From positions 248,001 through 312,000 of the forward strand of contig JADJPF010000027.1 of NCBI GenBank assembly GCA_016713405.1: 64,000 bases of DNA. The letters run 5' to 3'. Below are positions 35,912 to 44,736 of this stretch, in pieces. The notes beneath the pieces were generated by a model. That model saw only the letters and a list, made by a program, of their open reading frames with translations. It did not search any database and was not told the origin of the DNA. Each line of letters opens with the position of its first letter. Positions within the stretch are counted from its first letter, which is position 1. The stretch is from Blastocatellia bacterium (GTDB taxonomy: Bacteria > Acidobacteriota > Blastocatellia > Chloracidobacteriales > JADJPF01). A program made the position numbers and the translations under genes.

Positions 35912-36149
35912 AAGAAAAGGTGAACTCTATTTTCTCGATAAATTACTTAATTAATAGACTTACACCAACCTCCAAGTTTTTGGAATAAAGTAGTTTATAG
36001 ACATACTTAAGTCTAAAGACTAACCCTAGCGGAAAATTTATTTTTTATATTTAATTTTTTATATTTGATAAAGCAAACTGTTAAATTATCTGTTAGAGAA
36101 AAAAACACTTAATAAAAAATAATAGTTCGATTATATCACCAGAGCAAAG

Positions 36150-36254
36150 AATTGCAATTATCTGCTCATCTTTTGTAAGGCTAAGATGCTACAACCCTAT
36201 AATTTAGTTGTGTTTAGATCGGCGGCTAGATAAGCTTTAGGGCTTATCTTTTTT
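36150..36254 (+). ncRNA. Candidate small RNA ending in an orphan terminator
   Basis: In a 377-base gap between two minus-strand genes, three plus-strand hairpins follow one another. They are CATCTT/AAGATG (36167-36188), ACAAC/GTTGT (36191-36211) and AGATAAGC/GCTTATCT (36228-36249), the last with TTTTTT (36249-36254). No plus-strand gene lies upstream, so the terminator is unexplained unless a short RNA ends there. Start and promoter are not defined; the 5' limit given is a guess. Confidence 0.3.
36228..36254 (+). terminator. Orphan rho-independent terminator
   Basis: Perfect 8-bp stem AGATAAGC / GCTTATCT with a 6-base loop and a six-T tract on the plus strand. Both flanking genes run on the minus strand, where the T tract would be on the wrong side. 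Confidence 0.65.
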
Positions 36255-36288
36255 AGTAAGGTAGGGCAACAGTTAATAAACTATATAA

Positions 36289-36675
36289 TTAAAAATCTGC
36301 TGAAATATTTAAATGTTGTTTTATTAAACCATAAATTTGCAGTGGGCTAAAAGGCTTAGTTAAATAGCCTGTCACCCCAATTTCCTTTTGTTCCTCATCT
36401 GAAGGGCTTTCCCCTTTAGCCGAAAGTAGGAAAATAGGTATTGATTGAAACCGGCTATCTTGTCTTAAACGACGACAAACAGAGATCCCATCCATGCGAG
36501 GCATTTCTATATCTAAAAATATTAGATCTGGTTGGTGTTGATAGGCTAGTTCTAAACCATCTTCGCCATTAGAAGCACTAATAAGTTCTAACTCATCACT
36601 TCTAAATAATTCAGTAAAGATTGCTACAATAAATGGCTGATCATCGATAACAAGTAACTTAGGTTTTTCACTCAT
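36289..36675 (-). CDS. Stand-alone response regulator receiver domain
   Basis: A 128-residue CheY-like receiver. The acidic pocket is Asp11-Asp12, the phospho-acceptor is Asp55 (LIFLDIEMP), the switch Ser is at 85 (LLSAKG) and Lys107 lies in YLTKPF. There is no output domain, so it should act by protein contact. No histidine kinase lies nearby, so its partner is encoded elsewhere. It is separated from the upstream methylase gene by about 110 bases and probably has its own promoter. Confidence 0.92.
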   Translation of the reverse strand: MSEKPKLLVIDDQPFIVAIFTELFRSDELELISASNGEDGLELAYQHQPDLIFLDIEMPRMDGISVCRRLRQDSRFQSIPIFLLSAKGESPSDEEQKEIGVTGYLTKPFSPLQIYGLIKQHLNISADF

Positions 36676-36785
36676 TATTTTATCCTAAAGAGTTGACTTA
36701 GTATTATTAAATGAAGATCGAAAATTAGCTGATAATAAGCCTACCTATAGAGATATGTCAATAGGCTATGATGAGCTATGCTTAG

Positions 36786-37871
36786 CTATTTTCTTTTTAA
36801 GATAAAAATATACTCATGCTTAAAAATATAAAAACCCCCAACCAAAGCACGATACCGCCATAAGTCTTTTTGATTTCGTTTGCCAGTAGTGTCTTCAAAA
36901 TTTTTGACTACAATGCTTTTTAATGAAAAACCTAAATTTAATATTTCATTCATTGCTAAAAAACCAAGCGGAATCCAATCACCATCAACATATTTATCGC
37001 CAATAACTAGAACTAAATAGCGTCCTTTGTCCAAAATACTAGCTGCATTTGCTGCAACATTTTTTAGCATAACCAAAAAATTACTTACAGAATTAGCATT
37101 AGACAAATCTTTTGGATCCTCACTAAACTTAATAATGTCAAAATAAGGTGGGTGCATTATTACTAGTTGGACAGAATTAATACCTAGTTGTTTTAGTATG
37201 CAATTGTAATCAATTGCAGCACTATCTTGATTAAGTATTTTCCAAGTAGTTAAATGATTATTAGGCTCGCTATTAATAAAATTAGTAGCTTTTTCTACAA
37301 TATTTGCTTGAAGTTCTACACCAATGCAGTTTCGTCCAAGTCTTTGAGCTTCAATTAAAGTTGTCCCACAACCTAAAAAAGTATCTAAAACCCAATCACC
37401 TTTTTTAGTATATCTTTTCATCATTTGGTTTGGAATTTGTGGAATAAAATTTCCCCAATAACCAGCAGAATGTACTCCGCTACTATCTCGTCTATCTATT
37501 ATCCATAAACTATCAGTTAATATTTCATCATATTCTTTCCAGCGATTTATGTTTATATCATTAATATCACTAGTTTTTATGCTTGTTACAGCTTTTTCTA
37601 GCCGCTTAATATAATAAATTGCTCGGTCTAAAGTTTGAGCATCTTTTATTTGTAATAATTCCTTAGTCAAATAATCTTGGTTAATTTCTATTGATTCTAT
37701 ATTTAATGAGTTTGGAAGAAATAAAGAATTATTATCTGTGTCTGATAAATTAGTGATTAGTTGAGTAATGTTATTTTTTAAGTCAGTTATGTTTAAGGAA
37801 AGCTTTAGTTCTTCAAGGATCTGTAAGAAGTTATTTTTGTTGAGTTTAATAATTTTAGAAAGAGTAGACAT
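36786..37871 (-). CDS. DNA methyltransferase (N6-adenine or N4-cytosine), solitary
   Basis: 361 residues. The SAM-binding motif I is VLDTFLGCGTTLIEAQRLGR (FxGxG type) and the catalytic motif IV is MHPPYFDIIKF. Motif I precedes motif IV, with a motif X-like region (WGNFIPQIPNQMMKRYTKKG) just before motif I. The end (LWRYRALVGGFYIFKHEYIF) matches a family of DNA methylases I have seen beside restriction genes, but none is visible here. The N-terminal 100 residues are helical and of unknown role, possibly target recognition. The target base cannot be decided from the sequence. The gene may be an orphan epigenetic regulator. Confidence 0.8.
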   Translation of the reverse strand: MSTLSKIIKLNKNNFLQILEELKLSLNITDLKNNITQLITNLSDTDNNSLFLPNSLNIESIEINQDYLTKELLQIKDAQTLDRAIYYIKRLEKAVTSIKTSDINDININRWKEYDEILTDSLWIIDRRDSSGVHSAGYWGNFIPQIPNQMMKRYTKKGDWVLDTFLGCGTTLIEAQRLGRNCIGVELQANIVEKATNFINSEPNNHLTTWKILNQDSAAIDYNCILKQLGINSVQLVIMHPPYFDIIKFSEDPKDLSNANSVSNFLVMLKNVAANAASILDKGRYLVLVIGDKYVDGDWIPLGFLAMNEILNLGFSLKSIVVKNFEDTTGKRNQKDLWRYRALVGGFYIFKHEYIFILKRK

Positions 37872-37937
37872 TTTAAGAAACTATATGGGAGTACAAACGA
37901 AATTCTTGTACTCCCAAACTTTGTTAAAAAGTTTTAT

Positions 37938-40529
37938 TTAAGCTGTTTGAGAGTTGGCTTTTCCTTCGCTTAAAACAGCTTGAGCCGCAGCAAGTCGCGC
38001 AATAGGAACACGATAAGGTGAACAGCTAACGTAATTTAGCCCTGCACGATGGCAAAAAGCTACGCTGCTTGGTTCGCCGCCATGCTCGCCACAAATACCA
38101 ACTTTAAGATTTTCTCTTGCACCGCGTCCTAGTTGTACAGCCATTTCAACTAGTTTTCCTACACCTTCTTGATCTAGGACTTGGAAAGGATCTTCGGCAA
38201 AAATCTTTTTCTCTACATAAAGTGGTAAAAAGCGACCAGAGTCGTCTCGGCTTAAACCGTAAGTTGTTTGAGTTAAATCATTTGTGCCAAATGAGAAAAA
38301 TTCTGCTACTGTAGCGATTTTATTTGCTGTTAGTGCGGCGCGAGGTAGTTCAATCATTGTTCCAACTAAATAATCAACGCTAAGACCTTCTTTTTCAAAG
38401 ACTTCTTGAGCCACTTTGCGAACTAGGGTTGCTTGTGAAATTAGCTCTTTTACATCGCTTATAAGCGGGATCATCACTTCAGGAATAACCGTTACACCTT
38501 GTCGTTTAACTGTAACAGCAGCAGAAAAGATTGCTCTAGCCTGCATTTCGGTAATTTCTGGGTAAGCAATACCAAGACGACAACCACGATGCCCTAGCAT
38601 TGGATTAGCTTCATAGAGGCTTTTAATTTTATTGGTAAGCTCAGCACTTGGAATGTTTAGCTTTTGTGCTAGCTCGTCAATTTCTTCTTGTTCATGTGGT
38701 AAAAATTCATGTAATGGTGGGTCAAGTGTGCGAATTGTTACTGGATAGCCATCCATTGCTTTAAAAATTCCAATAAAATCTTCTGTTTGGAATGGTTCTA
38801 TTTTGCTAAGTGCGTGTTGTCTTTCTTCTTGAGTTTTAGCCACAATCATTTCTCGCATAGCATCAATTCGGTTGCCTTCAAAAAACATATGTTCTGTACG
38901 ACATAGCCCAATGCCTTCAGCACCAAATTTTCGTGCTACTTCAGAGTCATGCGGAGTATCGGCGTTGGTTCTAACTCGCAGTCTTCTAAATTCATCAACC
39001 CAAGTCATAAATTTATGGAAATTTTCATCTGGACGAGGGTCAATCAATTTAACTTGACCTAAAATTACACGTCCTAAAGTGCCGTCTACAGTGATGTAAT
39101 CACCTTTATTTACTACCTGAGTGCCAACTCTAAATAGCTCTTTTTCATAGCTAATACTTAAATCACTACAACCAGCAACACAGCATTTTCCCATTCCTCT
39201 AGCTACAACAGCAGCGTGACTTGTCATTCCACCCCTAGCCGTTAGGATTGCTTGAGCAGCAACCATTCCATGAAAATCATCTGGCGCGGTTTCAATTCTA
39301 ACTAAAATTACTTTTTCGCCCTCTTTAGCTAAAGTTTCTGCTTCATCTGGAGAAAAGACAACTTTACCACTAGCAGCACCTGGGCTAGCAGGCAAGCCTT
39401 TAGCTAAAACCTCTAATTTTTCTGATGGGTCAATCATTGGATGAAGTAACGCATCCAAATGGCCTGGCTCTACTCTAGTGACGGCTGTAGCTTTATCAAT
39501 AATTCCTTCTTCAACTAAATCAACAGCAATTTTTATTGCTGCTGCACCTGTGCGTTTAGCATTTCGGGTTTGAAGCATCCATAATTTGCCACGCTCAATA
39601 GTAAATTCTAAGTCTTGGACATCCTTATAATGTCGCTCTAGCATTTCAGCAACTTTAACAAATTGGTCATAGACTTCTGGCATATCTTCTTTTAGTTGTG
39701 AAATTTTCTTTGGTGTACGAATGCCTGCCACAACATCTTCACCTTGAGCATTAGCTAGATATTCGCCAAAAAGTTCTTTTTCACCTGTTGAAGGATTACG
39801 GGTAAATGCTACACCTGTGCCAGAATCATTTCCCATATTGCCAAAGACCATTGCTACAACATTTACAGCAGTTCCAAGATCGTCAGAGATTCTATGAACA
39901 CGACGATAATCTATAGCGCGTTTTCCATTCCATGACGCAAAAACAGCACGAATTGATAACTCTAATTGTTGAAGGGGATCTGTTGGAAAATCATTACCAG
40001 TTTCTTTTTTAACTAACTGCTTAAATTGGTGGCAAACTTCTTTTAATGAATCAACTGTTAAATCAGTGTCTTCTTTGACTCCAACTTTATGTTTTTGGTG
40101 GTCAAAAATATGCTCAAATTTTTCTGGGCTTATATCAAGTACAATCTTGCCAAACATTTGTATAAATCTGCGGTAGGCATCATAGGCAAAACGTTCATTT
40201 TGGGTTAAAGCAGCAAGACCTTGAAGGGTTTCTTCATTAAGCCCTAGATTTAATACTGTATCCATCATACCAGGCATACTAAATTTAGCTCCAGAACGAA
40301 CGGAAACAAGTAGCGGATTTTCTTTATTTCCAAACCCTTTTCCAGTGGCTTGTTCTACCTTATTTAATGCTGCTAAAGTTTCTTCCCACATTCCTTGAGG
40401 AAATGCTTGATCGGCTTTGTAATAAGCTGTGCAAGCTTGTGTGCTTATAGTAAATCCTGGTGCAACAGGTAGCTCTGCATTAGTCATTTCTCCTAGTCCA
40501 GCACCCTTCCCCCCAAGTAAATCTTTCAT
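37938..40529 (-). CDS. ppdK: Pyruvate, phosphate dikinase (N terminus frameshifted)
   Basis: 863 residues of PPDK, which interconverts pyruvate, ATP and Pi with PEP, AMP and PPi. Seen are the nucleotide-binding N-terminal part (MKDLLGGKGAGLGEM), the central phospho-histidine domain GGMTSHAAVVARGMGKCCVA, and the C-terminal PEP/pyruvate barrel with FFSFGTNDLTQTTYG and GICGEHGGEPSSVAF. The expected first 18 residues are missing from this start. Upstream, ATG 40582 with an AGGTGAGG ribosome site encodes MTNYVYLF and, after one base is added to the AAAA run at 40560-40563, ANGQADGNAS joining MKDLLGG. The true gene is therefore 37938-40582. The product links glycolysis and gluconeogenesis; YvcK lies elsewhere in the window. 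Confidence 0.95.
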   Translation of the reverse strand: MKDLLGGKGAGLGEMTNAELPVAPGFTISTQACTAYYKADQAFPQGMWEETLAALNKVEQATGKGFGNKENPLLVSVRSGAKFSMPGMMDTVLNLGLNEETLQGLAALTQNERFAYDAYRRFIQMFGKIVLDISPEKFEHIFDHQKHKVGVKEDTDLTVDSLKEVCHQFKQLVKKETGNDFPTDPLQQLELSIRAVFASWNGKRAIDYRRVHRISDDLGTAVNVVAMVFGNMGNDSGTGVAFTRNPSTGEKELFGEYLANAQGEDVVAGIRTPKKISQLKEDMPEVYDQFVKVAEMLERHYKDVQDLEFTIERGKLWMLQTRNAKRTGAAAIKIAVDLVEEGIIDKATAVTRVEPGHLDALLHPMIDPSEKLEVLAKGLPASPGAASGKVVFSPDEAETLAKEGEKVILVRIETAPDDFHGMVAAQAILTARGGMTSHAAVVARGMGKCCVAGCSDLSISYEKELFRVGTQVVNKGDYITVDGTLGRVILGQVKLIDPRPDENFHKFMTWVDEFRRLRVRTNADTPHDSEVARKFGAEGIGLCRTEHMFFEGNRIDAMREMIVAKTQEERQHALSKIEPFQTEDFIGIFKAMDGYPVTIRTLDPPLHEFLPHEQEEIDELAQKLNIPSAELTNKIKSLYEANPMLGHRGCRLGIAYPEITEMQARAIFSAAVTVKRQGVTVIPEVMIPLISDVKELISQATLVRKVAQEVFEKEGLSVDYLVGTMIELPRAALTANKIATVAEFFSFGTNDLTQTTYGLSRDDSGRFLPLYVEKKIFAEDPFQVLDQEGVGKLVEMAVQLGRGARENLKVGICGEHGGEPSSVAFCHRAGLNYVSCSPYRVPIARLAAAQAVLSEGKANSQTA

Positions 40530-40628
40530 GCTTGCATTACCATCTGCTTGCCCATTGGCAAAAGATATACATAATTAGTCATAATAATGGCCTCACCTTA
40601 TTGAAAATAAGATATTTATTGTTAGTAG

Positions 40629-41390
40629 TTAAGTAAGTTTAGATTCTGCTTGTACTTGATTCATCAAGCTATAAGAACGCAAATCTCGCTCAATAGTACG
40701 ACGAATTAAACGGTAACTGATATCTTCTATTGCTGTTAAATGCTCAGTTGGGTTAGTTTGCCCAGCAAAAATACTTGGATTATTACGTAGTATTGATGCA
40801 AAGCATTGTTTTAACTCACTAGAAATTGCTATTCCTCTTGCACCACTACAACCATAGCATTGAGGCGCACCGTCAGGTGCTAGCCAAACGCCACTAGACT
40901 CAGCAATTTCACTACTACAACCAACACATTTATTTAAGTCAGGAAAAAATCCAGAAATTTTAAGTAACCAAACTTCAAAATATCTTAATAAACTTGATAG
41001 TGAAAGCTCTTTGCTCATTGCCTCCATTGTAGCTGTAACTAGCCTGTAAAGTTTTTCATTTTTTTCATGTGCTGGGGAAAATTCACAAAGTAGTTCTGTA
41101 AGATAAGAAAGTGCTGCTGCATTTTCTGTTTTGCCTGCATAATGAAATGGAGAGCGCAGAATTTCACAATTAGAAATTTTTACAAGCTCACGGCCTTCTT
41201 TTTCATGATAGGTTAAACTTACTTCTGTAAATGGTTCTAAACTAGCACCAAAACGGCTTTTCATCCTTCTTGCTCCAGAAGCAACCCCTCGAATTACACC
41301 AGAAGACCGAGTAAGTAATACACAGATTTTATCTGCTTCTGAAAGTGGAAAGGTACGTAAAATAAAAGCGGTTGTTTGATGAAGAGGCAT
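40629..41390 (-). CDS. recO: DNA repair protein RecO
   Basis: A 253-residue RecO, which loads RecA on SSB-coated single strands with RecF and RecR. The N-terminal OB fold reads TTAFILRTFPLSEADKICVL and VRGVASGARRMKSRFGASLE-like residues (GVIRGVASGARRMKSRFGA). The C-terminal helical part holds a zinc-finger pair: CVGCSSEIAE and CYGCSGARG. Length is normal. It lies 69 bases downstream of a small membrane gene on the same strand and 46 bases upstream of the ppdK start. Confidence 0.93.
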   Translation of the reverse strand: MPLHQTTAFILRTFPLSEADKICVLLTRSSGVIRGVASGARRMKSRFGASLEPFTEVSLTYHEKEGRELVKISNCEILRSPFHYAGKTENAAALSYLTELLCEFSPAHEKNEKLYRLVTATMEAMSKELSLSSLLRYFEVWLLKISGFFPDLNKCVGCSSEIAESSGVWLAPDGAPQCYGCSGARGIAISSELKQCFASILRNNPSIFAGQTNPTEHLTAIEDISYRLIRRTIERDLRSYSLMNQVQAESKLT

Positions 41391-41459
41391 AATTTTATAG
41401 GTGTTTTAGAGGTTAGGTTAAATTTTTAGTAAATTAAGAATTTACCTGTTATAAATTAA

Positions 41460-41795
41460 TTAAAAATCATATTTTGGAGGGCTATCTTTTACTTCAATAT
41501 AGCTTTCAGACATAGAAATTATTGATCCTGTAGCTTGTTTGATGTAATAAACTTTAATGCCTTTTTTTAGTCCTTTGCCTTTAATTTCTCCTACATAACT
41601 ACCATTTTTACTTACATAAGCATGTTTTCCTACAACCTCATCTTCCTTACGGTCATTAACTACCATTAAATAAATAGCTAACATTACCGAAGAAGCAAAA
41701 ACAGCAATAAGGACTTGTTTTAGAATGCGTTTCCATAAAGCTTCTGAGCGAGGCATATCTTCCGTATTTGATGATGGTGATGATAGTAATGACAT
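41460..41795 (-). CDS. Small single-TM protein
   Basis: About 111 residues from ATG 41795; a TTG at 41807 is also possible but has no ribosome site. One transmembrane helix (VLIAVFASSVMLAIYLMVV) follows a Ser-rich cytoplasmic N terminus. The outer part is a small beta-type domain (HAYVSKNGSYVGEIKGKGL, KVYYIKQATGSIISM) that could be an SH3-like fold. I do not recognise the family. It starts 4 bases beyond the end of the NUDIX-MBL gene and is likely co-transcribed with it. Confidence 0.65.
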   Translation of the reverse strand: MSLLSSPSSNTEDMPRSEALWKRILKQVLIAVFASSVMLAIYLMVVNDRKEDEVVGKHAYVSKNGSYVGEIKGKGLKKGIKVYYIKQATGSIISMSESYIEVKDSPPKYDF

Positions 41796-41799
41796 AGTT

Positions 41800-42276
41800 T
41801 TATCCAACTAACTTGTAATGACCAAGTTGCTCAACAACTTGACCTGATTGGATTAACTTTTCCAAATGTGCAAGAACAGAACGTTCGGCAAGTTTGTGCA
41901 TTTTTTCTGGCACATCTGTATAAACTTGTTTGACGATTTCTGCAACAGTACTTGAGCCTTGTTCAATGGCTTTTATTATATTAGTTTCGCGGGCAAGACG
42001 ATGAGAAATATATTGATTTACTTTTGCATGTGCGCCCCCCATTGGCGCACCATGCGCACCAAAAATAGCGGTTATAGGAAGTTGACCAACTCGATTTAAT
42101 GAATCTAAATAATGCTGCATATTTCCTTCAGGCGGATCTATTACTACAGTTCTCATTCCAACAATTAAATCGCCAGAAATTAATGCTCCAGTGCGTTCTT
42201 CAAAAAAGCAAATATGATCTTGAGCATGTCCTGGAGTGTAAATTGCTCTAAGTCGCCAATCTAGATCTCCTGGCAA
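41800..42276 (-). CDS. C-terminal half of the MBL domain of a NUDIX-MBL fusion (frameshifted)
   Basis: This 158-residue frame is the end of a metallo-beta-lactamase fold: YTPGHAQDHICFFEE with the third metal His, LISGDLIVG with the bridging Asp, and a C-terminal winged-helix-like tail (AERSVLAHLEKLIQSGQVVE) typical of LACTB2-like MBL proteins. The N-terminal half lies just upstream (42277-about 42590) in another frame: THTNCYIVGREEFVIIDPAS and THFHPDHVGG with the HxHxDH metal motif. The break is at the T6 run 42331-42336; removing one base joins them. No start codon precedes the MBL part, so it should be fused to the NUDIX frame listed next. Confidence 0.8.
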   Translation of the reverse strand: MPGDLDWRLRAIYTPGHAQDHICFFEERTGALISGDLIVGMRTVVIDPPEGNMQHYLDSLNRVGQLPITAIFGAHGAPMGGAHAKVNQYISHRLARETNIIKAIEQGSSTVAEIVKQVYTDVPEKMHKLAERSVLAHLEKLIQSGQVVEQLGHYKLVG

Positions 42277-42585
42277 TAGAATTAATTCATTATTTTCAAT
42301 TATTTGGTCAATATGAAAAGCTTCTCCAACTTTTTTGTGTAAGTGGATGCGCTCGGACAGGAATATTTAAGCGATTTTTTAAGTTTGCTACCCCACCAAC
42401 ATGATCTGGATGAAAATGTGTAAGCAAAATTTCGCGGGGTTTACAGCCTTCTGCTATTAAGCTATCAATAAAATTAGCTAGTTGAACTTGTTCTTCTTCA
42501 TATGGTGAAGCAGGGTCAATAATAACAAATTCTTCTCTACCAACAATATAACAATTTGTGTGGGTTGCAGGTGGTAAGGTAGGTG

Positions 42586-43296
42586 TTAGAACAGGAAAAG
42601 CAAAATCCCATCATACATTTCAATTTTACGTACAATACTACGATTAGCTTCAGGAACTGACATTAAACGTGCGCTTATATCTATTGATAAACCTTCAGTC
42701 AAAGTACGGATTATATGAAGTGTTGGTGGGGCTAATAATACTTCGCCCTTTTGCCATGAGTTTAATGCTTGTTGAGGAGCTATCCAACCACCTTTTACTA
42801 GTTCACCAATAATAATTTCTGGCTCTTGATTCTTAGGCAACCATCCAAGAAAAAACCAAGTATCAAAACGACGTGGAGCAAAAGGAGGTGTCACCCAACG
42901 GCCTGCTGGAGTAAGCAAATTAGCATCTAGGCTTGCTCCAGTTGTCATTAAAATAGATTTAAAACTACGTGATCCTTTTAATAAATCTTGTCTAAGGGAA
43001 GCTAGTTGCTCTTTGGAAATATGCTCTATTCCTAAGGCAATTAACACTCCAGTTTCTTCAAACATTTCTCTTATAGCACAAGTTATCATTTGTGCTGATT
43101 CAGGGCTTTCTGCATTTAAGACAGGAATTTCTCCATCTGCTGTATCACGTTGTCCACCAGGAAAAGCTGTTACTCCAGCCATAAAAGCTAAAGTATCAGC
43201 CCTTTTTACCCAATACAAATGAGGATCCCTAGTGTTACGCATTAATACAATAGATGCAGCATCTTTTGGGATACTTGGTTTAGCAGTTCCTGTCAT
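42586..43296 (-). CDS. NUDIX domain, N-terminal part of a NUDIX-MBL fusion enzyme
   Basis: 236 residues with a NUDIX hydrolase fold: AFPGGQRDTAD (Gly47-Gly48) and the box core REMFEETGVLI at 76-86, separated by a longer insert as in NUDT19-like proteins. The frame ends YDGILLFLF at 42586. A one-base change there gives YDGILPFPVLTPTLPPATHT and runs into the MBL frame, which has no start codon of its own. So a single gene, 41800-43296 with two frameshifts, would encode about 497 residues. Proteins with an N-terminal NUDIX and a C-terminal LACTB2-like MBL are known in databases (from memory); their substrate is unsettled, perhaps CoA thioesters, nucleotides or RNA. Confidence 0.8.
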   Translation of the reverse strand: MTGTAKPSIPKDAASIVLMRNTRDPHLYWVKRADTLAFMAGVTAFPGGQRDTADGEIPVLNAESPESAQMITCAIREMFEETGVLIALGIEHISKEQLASLRQDLLKGSRSFKSILMTTGASLDANLLTPAGRWVTPPFAPRRFDTWFFLGWLPKNQEPEIIIGELVKGGWIAPQQALNSWQKGEVLLAPPTLHIIRTLTEGLSIDISARLMSVPEANRSIVRKIEMYDGILLFLF

Positions 43297-43308
43297 AATT
43301 TGTTGTTT

Positions 43309-44736
43309 TTACCCTAAATAAGTATAGTTAGTAATTTTCTTTTCATATTCATTATGTAGCTCGGCTGCTTCTGCTTCAGTCAATCGACCTATTTTAACTT
43401 GTTCATGAAGTTGTTTTTGGAAATTTTCCCAAAGAAAATTTTTATCATATCGAGCTAAAGCTAGCACATCTCCTAAGTTACTGCCAGTAATAATTTTTTT
43501 GATTAAATAATTTTCTCTGTTAATAATGACATGCGCTTCGTTTAGTGTTCCAAAAAGATTATGAAAATTTCCCATTACTTCTTGATAAGCACCTATCATA
43601 AAAAATGCTAAATAATAAGGATCTTTAGGTGAAAAATGATGTAGCTCTAAGGTTTCCTTAATATCTTTTAAGTCTACAAACTTGTCAATAATACCATCTG
43701 AATCACAAGTAAGATCTACTAAGGTTGCATGCTCAGAAGGTTGAGAGTTAAGCTTATGGATTGGCATTATTGGGAAAAGTTGCTCAATTGCCCAACTATC
43801 AGGAACAGAACGGAAAATGCTAAAATTGCAGAGGTATTTAGCACTAAGAATTTTTTGAAGATCATCAAACTCTTCACTAATAAGCTTAGATTGTTGAGCA
43901 AAACGGTTAGCTCTTTCGCAAACTTCCCAAAATAAAGCTTCACCTTTTGCACGGTCTTCTAGTGTGATCAAACCTAAATTAAATAAAGTAAATAGCTCTT
44001 CTTTATGCTCTAAAGCATCATGGTAGTATTCCCGATAATTTTTAGAGCTAACATGCTCTACTAAATCTTTTAATTCAATAACTACCTGTGGGTCATCTTC
44101 ATTAGTAGTTACTTTAGAAATATCATCTAATACGGTTTCGATTTCATCTTGAATATTAGTAATAATCATTGCATGAAATGCTGCAACAATTCGTCCAGAT
44201 TCTGTAACAATATTTGGTTCCGGGATATCTTCGTCCTCACAAACGCCTTTAATTGTATAAATTACATCGTTTGCAAATTCCTGCATTGTATAGTTTGCTG
44301 AGGAATCAAAACTAGTTTTGCTACCATCATAATCTACTCCCATACCTCCGCCTACATTAAGGTATTCTACGTCAATATGCATGGCACGAATTTTACAATA
44401 AACACGGGCTGCTTCTTTCATAGCATTTTTAACACGTTTGATATCAGTAATTTGTGAACCAATATGAAAATGAAGCATCTTCAAACAGTCCAGCATATTA
44501 TTTTCTCTAAGTATGCGGACGACTTCTAGCATTTCGCTTGTTGTAAGACCAAATTTAGCAGTTTCTCCACCAGATTTTTCCCAACGTCCTGACCCACGAG
44601 AATAAAGTCTGGCACGAATACCAATATTTGGCTTGATATTAAATTCTTTTGCTTGATGTAAAATTATGTCTAACTCTTCTACTTTTTCTATAACTAAAAT
44701 TAATTTTTTTTCCCGCTCGAAGTCCGATAAAAGCAA
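43309..44736 (-). CDS. speA: Biosynthetic arginine decarboxylase, C-terminal part (frameshifted)
   Basis: The last 470 or so residues of SpeA, a PLP enzyme turning arginine into agmatine for polyamine synthesis. Motifs include HFHIGSQITDIKR, LNVGGGMGVDYDGSKT, the glycine-rich phosphate site ESGRIVAAFHAMII and the C-terminal YLAFFMIGAYQEVMGNFHNL region. The true N-terminal part is the overlapping frame at 44639-45202. The break lies in an eight-T run at 44704-44711; one base restores AGKKLILVIEKVEELD. The combined gene is about 630 residues, normal for SpeA. Confidence 0.92.
   Translation of the reverse strand: MLLSDFEREKKLILVIEKVEELDIILHQAKEFNIKPNIGIRARLYSRGSGRWEKSGGETAKFGLTTSEMLEVVRILRENNMLDCLKMLHFHIGSQITDIKRVKNAMKEAARVYCKIRAMHIDVEYLNVGGGMGVDYDGSKTSFDSSANYTMQEFANDVIYTIKGVCEDEDIPEPNIVTESGRIVAAFHAMIITNIQDEIETVLDDISKVTTNEDDPQVVIELKDLVEHVSSKNYREYYHDALEHKEELFTLFNLGLITLEDRAKGEALFWEVCERANRFAQQSKLISEEFDDLQKILSAKYLCNFSIFRSVPDSWAIEQLFPIMPIHKLNSQPSEHATLVDLTCDSDGIIDKFVDLKDIKETLELHHFSPKDPYYLAFFMIGAYQEVMGNFHNLFGTLNEAHVIINRENYLIKKIITGSNLGDVLALARYDKNFLWENFQKQLHEQVKIGRLTEAEAAELHNEYEKKITNYTYLG

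Noticed and set aside
43729..43952. Frames opposite speA
   Set aside because: They lie antisense to a clear speA coding region and have no motif.
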